DNA of 30,801 nucleotides from Roseburia sp. CAG:10041_57 (GTDB lineage Bacteria > Bacillota > Clostridia > Lachnospirales > Lachnospiraceae). This document shows positions 23,597-30,801 of this stretch, one piece after another. The notes under the pieces are model-generated. The model ran no database searches. It was not told the origin of the DNA and worked only from the letters and a program-made list of their open reading frames with translations. The stretch lies in NCBI GenBank assembly GCA_001916965.1, contig MNTL01000077.1, forward strand, positions 1 through 30,801. The letters are read 5' to 3'. Position 1 is the stretch's first letter; each line of letters begins with the position of its first letter. Both the position numbers and the translations under genes were made by a program.

Positions 23597-25270
23597 ATGA
23601 AGAAAATAAAAAATCTATTTTCTGCTATCAACACGAAAATTACAGTGCTTTTTTTACTCCTTTTTATTCCTCTTTTTCTGGCTGGATTCAGTATTTATAA
23701 GTATGGATACACATCTGTAAAACAGGAAATTACAGACTCATCCACTTCACAGCTTTCTTTGTATGCACATTCCTTATCTGATGAAATAACCCGCATCCAA
23801 CTTTCCTGTTACCAATTAGCTTCTAACGAAGATATTAACTATCTTGCAAATGCATATAGCATCATGGGTGAATATGAACGTTCTCAATATATTCTTCGAA
23901 CCGCACAACTTCTTTCCATATTGCAAAACAGCAGCAGTTTCATCGAAAGTGCTGCCATTTACATCCCTGCAATGAAAAAAACAATCTCCGTTAACGATTC
24001 CGAACCCGGAATCATTTTTGAGGATTATATGAACCACCAGGGTAAAAAGGATTCTCAAAATAATTCTATTTATTATGAAAAAAACCAGATATGTCTCTAT
24101 ATACAATGTCCCATCATCCTTACATCTGAATCCGACCTTTCGGAACTGTTTGTATTGAAAATCACATTTTCTAACCGTGCCATTGAAGAAATGTTAAAAT
24201 ACTATACTCAGTTTCCGGACAGCTATATCATACTTTCCTCAGATGATGGCAGTTTTTTCTTAACTTCTGACCTCCCATCTGAAAAAGAATCTCCAAGTGA
24301 GTTAATGACAACCGTCACGACTGTCGAGCATACAGGTCTTTCATTAACTTCTTGCATTTCAACGGCACAGCTTTTTGGCAAGATAAAAGATTATCGCTTC
24401 ATCTGGTTTATCTATTTCCTGCTGGCTCTGCTTATCATTGTCCTGTTCAGCTTTGCCCTGCACCATATGCTTAATCGCCCGATCCGATATCTGATGAATG
24501 CTATCAAAACAGTAGAATCCGGCAATTATCAAATATCATCCAAGCCCTACCAAAGCCGGGATGAATTTCGTACACTCTACAAAGCTTTTGCAAAAATGGC
24601 ACATAATCTGGATGACTTGATTCATCAGGTTTATGAACAAAAAATACTTACGCAGAAAGCAGAATTAAAGCAACTCCAGTCTCAGATCAACCCGCATTTT
24701 TTATACAACAGTTTCTTCAATATTTATCGTTTGGCTAAGGATGAAGACTGTGATAATATTATCGTGTTTTCTCAATATCTCGGAAAATACTATCAATACA
24801 TTACACGAAATGCATCCTCGGAGGTTCCCCTTATCGCTGAATATGAGCATGCACAAAACTACTGTAATATCCAGCTTTTCAGATTTCATGACCGACTGCA
24901 GATTGAGATTTCTCCTCTGCCGGAAAGATTTCACTCTTTAATGGTTCCGAGAATTATTATACAACCAATTATAGAAAATGCTTTTGAGCATGGTTTGCAA
25001 AATGTAGATGCGCCCTGTATCAAAATAGATATCTTGGAAGAAAATCAAGTTTTAACTATTCGTATTCAGGATAATGGTCCAAAGCTTTCTCCTGAAATTT
25101 TTGAAAATTTATCAGAAAAACTTAATACTACAGAGCAGACTCTGGAAACAACAGCTCTTATCAACATTCACCGTCGTCTTCGAATGAAATACGGTCCCTT
25201 TGCCGGTATTACGCTGACACAGGAAGGCGTCTGTGGACTAACTGTCAGTATTCACATTCCAATTAACTAA
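23597..25270 (+). CDS. Sensor histidine kinase, YesM/LytS-like
   Basis: The membrane sensor of a two-component system, 557 aa. It has membrane segments at about residues 15-35 and 267-289 enclosing an extracellular sensor domain of about 230 residues. A HAMP region follows (about 290-345), then the His_kinase domain with QINPHFLYNS (phosphorylated His367) and an ATPase domain with the N box IIENAFEHG near 458-466 and QDNGP. GGAGG precedes the ATG by nine bases. It is divergent from the importer and 15 bases upstream of the response regulator. The YesMN family normally controls neighbouring Lpl-type importers, so it probably senses the imported compound or its bound lipoprotein. Confidence 0.93.
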   Translation: MKKIKNLFSAINTKITVLFLLLFIPLFLAGFSIYKYGYTSVKQEITDSSTSQLSLYAHSLSDEITRIQLSCYQLASNEDINYLANAYSIMGEYERSQYILRTAQLLSILQNSSSFIESAAIYIPAMKKTISVNDSEPGIIFEDYMNHQGKKDSQNNSIYYEKNQICLYIQCPIILTSESDLSELFVLKITFSNRAIEEMLKYYTQFPDSYIILSSDDGSFFLTSDLPSEKESPSELMTTVTTVEHTGLSLTSCISTAQLFGKIKDYRFIWFIYFLLALLIIVLFSFALHHMLNRPIRYLMNAIKTVESGNYQISSKPYQSRDEFRTLYKAFAKMAHNLDDLIHQVYEQKILTQKAELKQLQSQINPHFLYNSFFNIYRLAKDEDCDNIIVFSQYLGKYYQYITRNASSEVPLIAEYEHAQNYCNIQLFRFHDRLQIEISPLPERFHSLMVPRIIIQPIIENAFEHGLQNVDAPCIKIDILEENQVLTIRIQDNGPKLSPEIFENLSEKLNTTEQTLETTALINIHRRLRMKYGPFAGITLTQEGVCGLTVSIHIPIN

Positions 25271-25285
25271 TGAAAGGAACATATC

Positions 25286-26914
25286 ATGTATAAATTATTA
25301 ATCGTAGATGACGAACACTATATTACAGATGGACTTTATCGCACCTTTTCTTCACTTTCAGAATTTTCACTGGAGATATACAGAGCATATTGTGCCAAAC
25401 AGGCATTGGATTATTTCACACGCTACCGAATGGATATTATTATCACAGATATCAATATGCCCATTATGAATGGTCTTGAAATGATTGCTGAGATAAAAAA
25501 CAGATGGCCGGACTGCAGAACAATTATTTTGTCAGGTTATAATGACTTTGAATATGCAAAAACAGCCTTAAAATATGGCTGTGACTTTTATATTTTAAAA
25601 AGTGATGGTGACGTCCCACTGATTGATGCTGTATCAAACTGTATAAAACGTCTGGAAAAGTCTATTCAGGAAAAGCAGTGGACCTTACAGCTTGAAAGTG
25701 ACCTCTCTAAAACCCACTCTCTTTTGCAGCAAAACTTCTTAGCCAAGCTTGAAAAAACACTTCTTTCCTCAGATACATCTGTTTCAGATTATATCAAAAA
25801 TGCAAGCGAAGTGGGAATTACCTTTATTTCAGATGAACCATTTTTTCTGGTTGGATGCCGGATTGATTCTCCTGTTTCACCAGAATTGTCCCTTCCCTCC
25901 CTGCTCATAGAAGTGAATATTATTTTACAAGATTGTCTTTTGAACAAAGCACAATGTACGCCCATATATTCTGAGGATTCTGAATATATGCTTTGGTTAA
26001 TACAGTCCTTGGAAGGAGAAGCTCCTGAAACATTTTTGCCTTATATCAATGGTTCTTTAGAAAGGTTTCAATATACCTGCCAAAGTAACCGCAGCATTTT
26101 ATTGTCCCTTTTAACTGAACCAGACTTCTTTTCTTTCCATGAGATTCCCAAATATTGCCATAAAATGCGCTTTCTCCTCATGTATCGATTGAGTAAAAGC
26201 GAAAAAATGGTATTAAGCTCCACTCACTTTTTTGCTTCCTCTTCCAATATTGTTGACTCAGAAACTACTCTGCAATACCTGAACAATTTAGAGCAGAGTC
26301 TAATCCAGAACGATAAGGAGATTTTTCATCGACTACTGATTAACCTTCTTGAGAAGATGACCGATTATACGAATCCTGATTTGCAATTTTTATTATTTCA
26401 TAATTTACGTAATATTTTTTTCAACGCCATTTACAGAAACAACAGACAAAACGATTTTATCTGCACCTTTCATAGTATGTCTTTTTTTCACATTCCTTTT
26501 GAAAAAGCTTCCGCTAATGCAACCGAAACTTTTCTTTCGATTGAAAAATGGCTTTTCTCAGAAGATATGGATGAGAGTGAAAGTATCAGACGCTACAACA
26601 AAACCATAAAAACAATTCATCGCTATATAAAACAACATTTACAGGAAGACATTTCTCTTACCACACTTGCGGAACAGGTCTACCTAAATCCGGTTTATTT
26701 ATCTCGCATTTATAAACAATTGACCGGTCAGAAACTCAGTAACTATATTACAAGGGAGCGAATTGAGCGGGCGAAAACACTCCTTGCTGAACCTCAATAC
26801 AAAATAAACGAAATTGGTTATCAGGTAGGATATGAATCTCCTGCTCATTTTTCCAGAGCTTTCAAAAAAACGGTAGGTCTTACTCCTGCCGAATACCGTG
26901 AGAGCCTTTTATAA
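25286..26914 (+). CDS. Response regulator with AraC-type DNA-binding domain, YesN-like
   Basis: The partner of the kinase, 542 aa. The receiver domain occupies about residues 1-120, with acidic pocket Asp8/Asp9, phospho-acceptor Asp55 (IITDINMP) and Lys in YILKSD. A long middle region of unknown fold follows (about 135-440). The C-terminal AraC double helix-turn-helix is at about 445-540, with LTTLAEQVYLNPVYLSRIYK and INEIGYQVGYESPAHFSRAF. AAAGGA lies before the ATG. It likely activates the divergent import operon. It is intact, unlike the truncated AraC gene just downstream. Confidence 0.93.
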   Translation: MYKLLIVDDEHYITDGLYRTFSSLSEFSLEIYRAYCAKQALDYFTRYRMDIIITDINMPIMNGLEMIAEIKNRWPDCRTIILSGYNDFEYAKTALKYGCDFYILKSDGDVPLIDAVSNCIKRLEKSIQEKQWTLQLESDLSKTHSLLQQNFLAKLEKTLLSSDTSVSDYIKNASEVGITFISDEPFFLVGCRIDSPVSPELSLPSLLIEVNIILQDCLLNKAQCTPIYSEDSEYMLWLIQSLEGEAPETFLPYINGSLERFQYTCQSNRSILLSLLTEPDFFSFHEIPKYCHKMRFLLMYRLSKSEKMVLSSTHFFASSSNIVDSETTLQYLNNLEQSLIQNDKEIFHRLLINLLEKMTDYTNPDLQFLLFHNLRNIFFNAIYRNNRQNDFICTFHSMSFFHIPFEKASANATETFLSIEKWLFSEDMDESESIRRYNKTIKTIHRYIKQHLQEDISLTTLAEQVYLNPVYLSRIYKQLTGQKLSNYITRERIERAKTLLAEPQYKINEIGYQVGYESPAHFSRAFKKTVGLTPAEYRESLL

Positions 26915-27077
26915 GAAATGCCAGTTCGGTCACTAATAAAGATTCTTTTTCCTGCTGATTTCTTCTCCCTGAGACCTCCCTCTGCTGTCCATCATACAAC
27001 AAAAGACAGAAAAAGTCGGGCATACACCTGATGAAAAGATTATGCTATATTTATAGCAGAGAAAGAGAGGGATTCAC

Positions 27078-27359
27078 ATGATTGGTTGGAACGAAGGGGT
27101 TACAAATGCAATTTCCTACATTGAAGAAAATCTGGATAAGGAGCTGGATATCAAAGATATTGCTGACAAGGCATATGTTTCCGCTTTTTATTTTCAGAAG
27201 ATATTTCATGTATTATGCGAATTTACTGTTGGGGAATATATCCGAAATCGCAGGCTGACACTTGCAGCCGAAAAGCTTGCATCAACTGATGCCCGGGTAA
27301 TCGATGTGGCTCTGAAATACGGATATGACGCTCCCGACAGCTTCGGGAGAGGTTTCTAA
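27078..27359 (+). pseudogene. Truncated AraC-family regulator
   Basis: Only the N-terminal DNA-binding half survives, 93 aa. Both AraC helix-turn-helix units are present (IKDIADKAYVSAFYFQKIF and VIDVALKYGYDAPDSFGRGF), the latter normally reading DSFTRAF. The frame then stops with TAA, where homologues continue through the end of the HTH domain and a GyrI-like effector domain of about 190 residues. The following DNA does not continue the gene in any frame I could recognise. GAGAGGG precedes the ATG, so a short peptide may still be made. The break coincides with the start of a structured non-coding segment, which suggests insertion or deletion. Confidence 0.75.
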
Positions 27360-27929
27360 AAATGAACATCAAAATAGGAACCGCATTGATTTACGCTTCC
27401 TTTTTTCAGCATGGAATTTTTCTCGTGCTTCATGTTATTCAGTTCTTAGTTTTTGCGGCGAAGCCGATAGTCTCTTGTTTTTTGCGACAAGTAATACCCA
27501 GTACTATTTGTCGCAAGCAACAAATATCTGGGCAAGGCTGCCGCCCTTGACCTGCTAAGGTGCTTCGCCCTTAACCTGAGCCGGAGTCTTTCTCCAGCAC
27601 CTTGCGTAAAGTTCTGCCTTTACAATCCGTTCAAGGTTGCACCTCGAAACTCTGCTCGATACAAAAAAGGATCATTACCTCTATCATGTGATAATGGTTT
27701 AAACCATTTATTATCTCTTTGAGAACGTTTTGGTATCCTGAAAAGCCCGGAAATATAGGATTTGTGGCAGTTGTTGTTGCATACCTGTTGTATACGGTGA
27801 GTTGCTCAAGGCTGTCCCTGACTGCCGCTAACATAACTACTCTCTGTGGTTGTTTCCATAATGGAAAATACCACTTACTCCTGTAAACAAAATTACTAAT
27901 CAAAACTTTTTCAAGAAAGGACTCATATT
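27360..27929. mobile_element. Non-coding structured segment, possibly a mobile-element remnant
   Basis: About 570 bp with no convincing gene. It is locally richer in GC than its surroundings and contains several inverted repeats (for example GCGGCGAAGCCG near 27455 and a nested pair at 27482-27532), plus repeated GCCCTTGACCTG / GCCCTTAACCTG phrases near 27541-27580. It begins exactly where the AraC gene is cut and ends at the small gene at 27930. I suspect an integrative-element remnant by style only; no integrase, transposase or clear terminal repeats are visible. Confidence 0.35.
27482..27532. repeat. Pair of mutually exclusive hairpins
   Basis: TTGCGACAA (27482-27490) pairs perfectly with TTGTCGCAA (27508-27516). 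The alternative CCCAG/TATTTGT arms (27497-27501, 27505-27511) pair with ACAAATA/CTGGG (27520-27526, 27528-27532). The two structures share bases, so only one can form at a time. Confidence 0.5.
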
Positions 27930-28169
27930 ATGAAAATACATTTTGCTTATTACAACCAATTCAAGAACGGCATCGATATTGCCTTTGCTGATAATACCAT
28001 GCTCTTTTTATCCTGTAAAGAAGCAGAGAGAGGATTACATACTACGCCGAACTCTCAGAGATTAGTTGATAATCTGGCGATTGAAGATCCACTCTCTTAT
28101 GCTGCTATGGCTTTGGATGAGGAGCTGCAGGCTTGGGTGGATGCTATGGATGAGGATTGGTGTCCATAA
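27930..28169 (+). CDS. Small acidic protein, DUF6061-like
   Basis: A 79-aa soluble protein with AAAGGA eight bases before its ATG. It starts MKIHFAYYNQFKNGIDIAFADNT and ends in an acidic tail (LQAWVDAMDEDWCP). No membrane segment or enzyme motif is visible. The layout resembles small DUF6061 proteins that I recall from Clostridia accessory regions; that match is from memory and unchecked. It is convergent with the SIR2-like gene, with stops 22 bases apart, and stands alone after the structured non-coding segment. The function is unknown. Confidence 0.6.
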   Translation: MKIHFAYYNQFKNGIDIAFADNTMLFLSCKEAERGLHTTPNSQRLVDNLAIEDPLSYAAMALDEELQAWVDAMDEDWCP

Positions 28170-28191
28170 TAGCACTATTTTTAGCATATTA

Positions 28192-29686
28192 CTAATCTGA
28201 ATACATTACATAATCAAACGCGCATAATAATCTTCGATAATCTGTGGTATTACCATTTGTTACACTCATCTCTTTCAGATATGGTTCTACCTCAGTCGCA
28301 GATATATTTCCTATCATCAAAGCATATGCGATAATTTCATTTTTATATGTCATTGCATAATTTTGATTATTTAATATATCTATCAAGGATGTTTCCTTAA
28401 CTTCAAATCTTTTCTCGACCAACGCTTTAATACTTTCAAGTTTTGTACATTGCTGTTTTTTTAACTTGTCAACTTTTTTAATCGTAGGGTCAATCTTCGA
28501 AAAAGCATAAATTGGAAAATACTGTTGTGATTGAATCATAATTTTATCTATCAGTTCTAGAACCTGATTATTATCTTCTTCAATTATCGAAAAATAATTT
28601 TTCATGATTTCTGGAGCTGTCTGATAAGAATAAGTAATTGATTTTTGAGAACCTATCGCCAACACTTTATCGCAATTCTGCAATTCATCTAAATCATCTG
28701 TTATACTTACTTTGATACTTCCACCAGCATATATTTCCTTTACAACATTTTGTACTTTTCTTACATCCATTGCAGATACTGGCAATTGTAGTTTTGCAAT
28801 GCTTGTATATATTGCCTTGTAATTATCAGTTTTTATTCTGTTAATTCTGATAGTAGAAAACCCTTCAACGTCTATATCATGCTCAGTCACATCTAAATTG
28901 GAAGAATTTTCACAATAGTCAACTAACAAAAAGTGAGACCTTACCTTTTCTGCTTCTATAGAATTAGGTTCCACATACGTAAATATCGTTTTTAAAATAT
29001 CCTTTATGTTTTTATCGCCTATGTTATATCCTATAAAAATAAACGGATTATGTATAAATAACGACAACAGTTGAGCTCTGATCAATTCATATTTCTCGTT
29101 AAATTTTTCATAATCCTGCTTCGTTATAATAATTTTATCTGGATGAAAAGCACATCCATGAATTTTATATAAAGAACCATATGGATTACTTAACAAGATA
29201 TCATTTCCAATTAATGGTTTGAAATCAAAGATATCCTCTAACATAGTATCGTAGTTCGTTGTAATAATGGAACTTATGTTTTTTCTAGCTTTCTTTAATT
29301 CAGCAATTTCATCACTTTGCTTATAATCCAGACTTTTGAAAATCATAGAAATATAAATTTTGAAACGACTTACCGCAACATTATTCTTCATATTTTCATA
29401 AAAAATATCATTTACTTCTTTAAATTTTCCATTTCTATCTAAAACAAGTTCTTTATTAAATTCTTTTTCTATGTCACTTGCTATCGATTCATATTGATAA
29501 CTACCATCTACATAATGATTTGCCTTTGTATCAAAGTAGAACTCATCATTACCTTTTAAATCATAACAAATTTTTTTAGCAATTGATCCAGCTATATGAA
29601 TTTTTTAAATATCTCATACTAAGTCCTGTACCTACAAATAATACAGGATGATTTTTAAATTGCATTACAAATTCATCAATATTCAA
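28192..29686 (-). pseudogene. SIR2-like (SIR2_2) protein gene, frameshifted
   Basis: The gene would encode about 498 aa. It starts with TTG at 29686, seven bases after GGGAGG: LNIDEFVMQFKNHPVLFVGTG, the SIR2_2 nucleotide-binding opening. This frame reads through YLKNSYSW and stops at 29576. The second frame is open from 29604 and continues ICYDLKGNDEFYFD onward to the end. The net shift equals one extra or two missing bases within 29576-29607. SIR2 motifs are visible downstream: ITTNYDTMLED, LYKIHGC and FIFIGYNIGDKNI. The C-terminal 200 residues are unrecognised. SIR2-domain proteins in defence islands often deplete NAD on phage infection; with the type I restriction gene upstream, that role is likely for the ancestor. 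The region is very AT-rich, suggesting transfer. A 399-aa product from ATG 29391 would lack the NAD-binding start. Confidence 0.75.
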
Positions 29687-29699
29687 ATACTTTTCCTCC

Positions 29700-29774
29700 C
29701 TATATAGTCAAGTTAAATTTCCCATAAATATGGGATTTGTTGTATTTATTTCTCAGATAGATGAGCCTCGGCAT
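29700..29774 (-). CDS. Possible small ORF between hsdR and the SIR2-like gene
   Basis: Twenty-four codons from ATG 29774 (an ATG two codons earlier lies too close to the ribosome binding site). An ideal AAGGAGG lies nine bases upstream, and its stop overlaps the start of the SIR2 ribosome binding site. The product would be basic, starting MPRLIYLRNKYNK. It contains a small CCCATA/TATGGG hairpin. It could be a real micropeptide, a translational coupler, or the start of a deleted gene. Confidence 0.3.
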   Translation of the reverse strand: MPRLIYLRNKYNKSHIYGKFNLTI

Positions 29775-29838
29775 GGACATTTTCCTCCTTAGCCAATCTC
29801 TGCACAAACTATTTTTCATTCATAATGCCTTATACACT

Positions 29839-30801
29839 TTAAATCACACCGCCAACACCTTTAAACTTTTCTACAAAAGCCGATATTTTTTCAAATACGC
29901 TTTGTTTTTTCGTATGATATTGAGGATTAAGCGGACTCATTCTAGGAAGAATTTCATTCAAATCTGTTCCATTTTCACTTGCATATTCTTTTCTTAATGA
30001 GGTCAAAATATATCTTTTTGCAGCTTCCTCGTTAAGTTTCTCCTTCATTATCAACTTCATTATCAATTCTTCTGCTTCTCTCTTTTGCTCCTTTTGTGCA
30101 AATTGAAAGAATGCATCAATAATACTTACTTTATCTTGTATTTCATCTAAATCTGTCTGATTAATAAAATCAATAATCAGGCTTTCCTTTGCACGATTTC
30201 CAGTGCTGGATCTTATGATTCGGCGGATTTCATCAATCAATGTATTTTTATCTTTTGTATTTTTGTTTTTTTCATAAATTAATTCCAGAATATAATCTAA
30301 ATTGATCTCTTGAGATTTTAGTAAATCAACTTCAAAGACAACATCATCCCAGTCTATCTTGGAATTATCTTTTTCTTTTCCTTCTCTTTCTCGACGAATC
30401 CATTCTCGAATATCATTATATGTAGAACGATAATCTTGTATCGTTCTTTCTTCTAATATATCCACTGATTGCATCGCTTTAATGTCTTCATCACTAACAA
30501 AATGTGTTGATTTAAATGCTTCTATAGCTTCTAAATCACTTAAATCAATCTTCTGCAACTCTTTTAAATTTGTGAACTCATCGTAATTTTGCAGTATATT
30601 TTCTATCTTTAAATATTCGCCAAATAATTTTACAAATTCTTTTTTTTCTTTCTCCGTAGTAATTTCATCCACATCTGCAAAACGGGATTTCAATTCACTA
30701 ACAAGCAAAATTTTCATTAGAATCACCAAATTTTGTATCTAACTCATAACTTCCGTCCTCATTTTTTCCTAACATAAATCCACTCTTTTTCTTTTTAATA
30801 T
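29839..30801 (-). pseudogene. hsdR: Type I restriction enzyme R subunit, 3' part, frameshifted
   Basis: HsdR is the ATP-driven translocase and endonuclease subunit of type I restriction-modification systems. Only the C-terminal helical region lies in the window. It contains IDWDDVVFEVDLLKSQEINL, IRRIIRSSTGNRAKESLI, DFINQTDLDEI, FFQFAQKEQKREAEELI and the final VFEKISAFVEKFKGVGG, typical of the EcoR124-like group. At the window edge the frame reads KKSGFMLGKNEDGSYELDTKF and then stops at 30698. The rest is in the next frame from about 30714. Removing one base from the A4/T4 runs at 30707-30714 would join them as SNENLLVSELKSRF. The helicase and nuclease domains are beyond the window. The 296-aa frame should not be read as a separate gene. 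Confidence 0.8.

Noticed and set aside
27631..27903. 90-codon open frame on the minus strand
   Set aside because: No ribosome binding site, no recognisable motif, and it lies in the structured segment whose other frames are also partly open.
29839..30729. Separate 296-aa gene
   Set aside because: The sequence is the C-terminal part of HsdR and coding continues upstream in the neighbouring frame, so the apparent start is an effect of the frameshift.

Overview
The window reads as chromosome of a butyrate-forming Clostridia, most likely a Lachnospiraceae gut anaerobe. The grounds are a complete thl-crt-hbd-bcd-etfB-etfA operon in the order usual for that family, a CUT1/Lpl-type sugar importer with a YesM/YesN two-component pair, a long-form HPF, low-to-moderate GC and strong AGGAGG ribosome binding sites. 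The species cannot be fixed from the sequence.

Layout. Positions 1-109 hold a fragment resembling an RHS/YD-repeat protein. 110-4310 (minus) is a polyamine operon in the order speD, arginine decarboxylase, speE, agmatinase. It is preceded by a 600-bp leader with a good promoter, a 12-bp perfect hairpin and a possible small ORF. 4842-11277 (minus) is the crotonyl-CoA/butyrate operon, with hairpins in three of its five internal gaps and a promoter overlapping tandem repeats and a Rex-like half-site. 11337-18037 (minus) holds cell-envelope and housekeeping genes: an M23 peptidase, HPF, an SH3-NlpC/P60 hydrolase with WalR-like boxes, thioredoxin reductase, an SDR reductase and tRNA-dihydrouridine synthase. 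18060-23402 (minus) is a carbohydrate-type ABC import operon: PhnP-like metallo-beta-lactamase, lipoprotein, two permeases, PHP phosphoesterase. A histidine kinase and an AraC-type response regulator are divergently transcribed beside it (23597-26914, plus).

From about 27 kb the character changes to accessory DNA. It contains a truncated AraC regulator, 570 bp of structured non-coding sequence, a 79-aa small gene, a frameshifted SIR2-like gene, and the frameshifted 3' part of a type I restriction subunit (hsdR) that runs off the window. This looks like a decaying defence or mobile island.

How the genes work together: the polyamine operon should turn arginine and SAM into putrescine and spermidine. 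The butyrate operon condenses two acetyl-CoA and reduces the product to butyryl-CoA with Bcd-Etf. The sensor kinase and regulator probably control the adjacent importer. In that importer operon, two phosphoesterase families linked to cyclic phosphate chemistry flank the transport genes, which is the most suggestive candidate for an undescribed catabolic system here. No rRNA, tRNA or CRISPR array was recognised.
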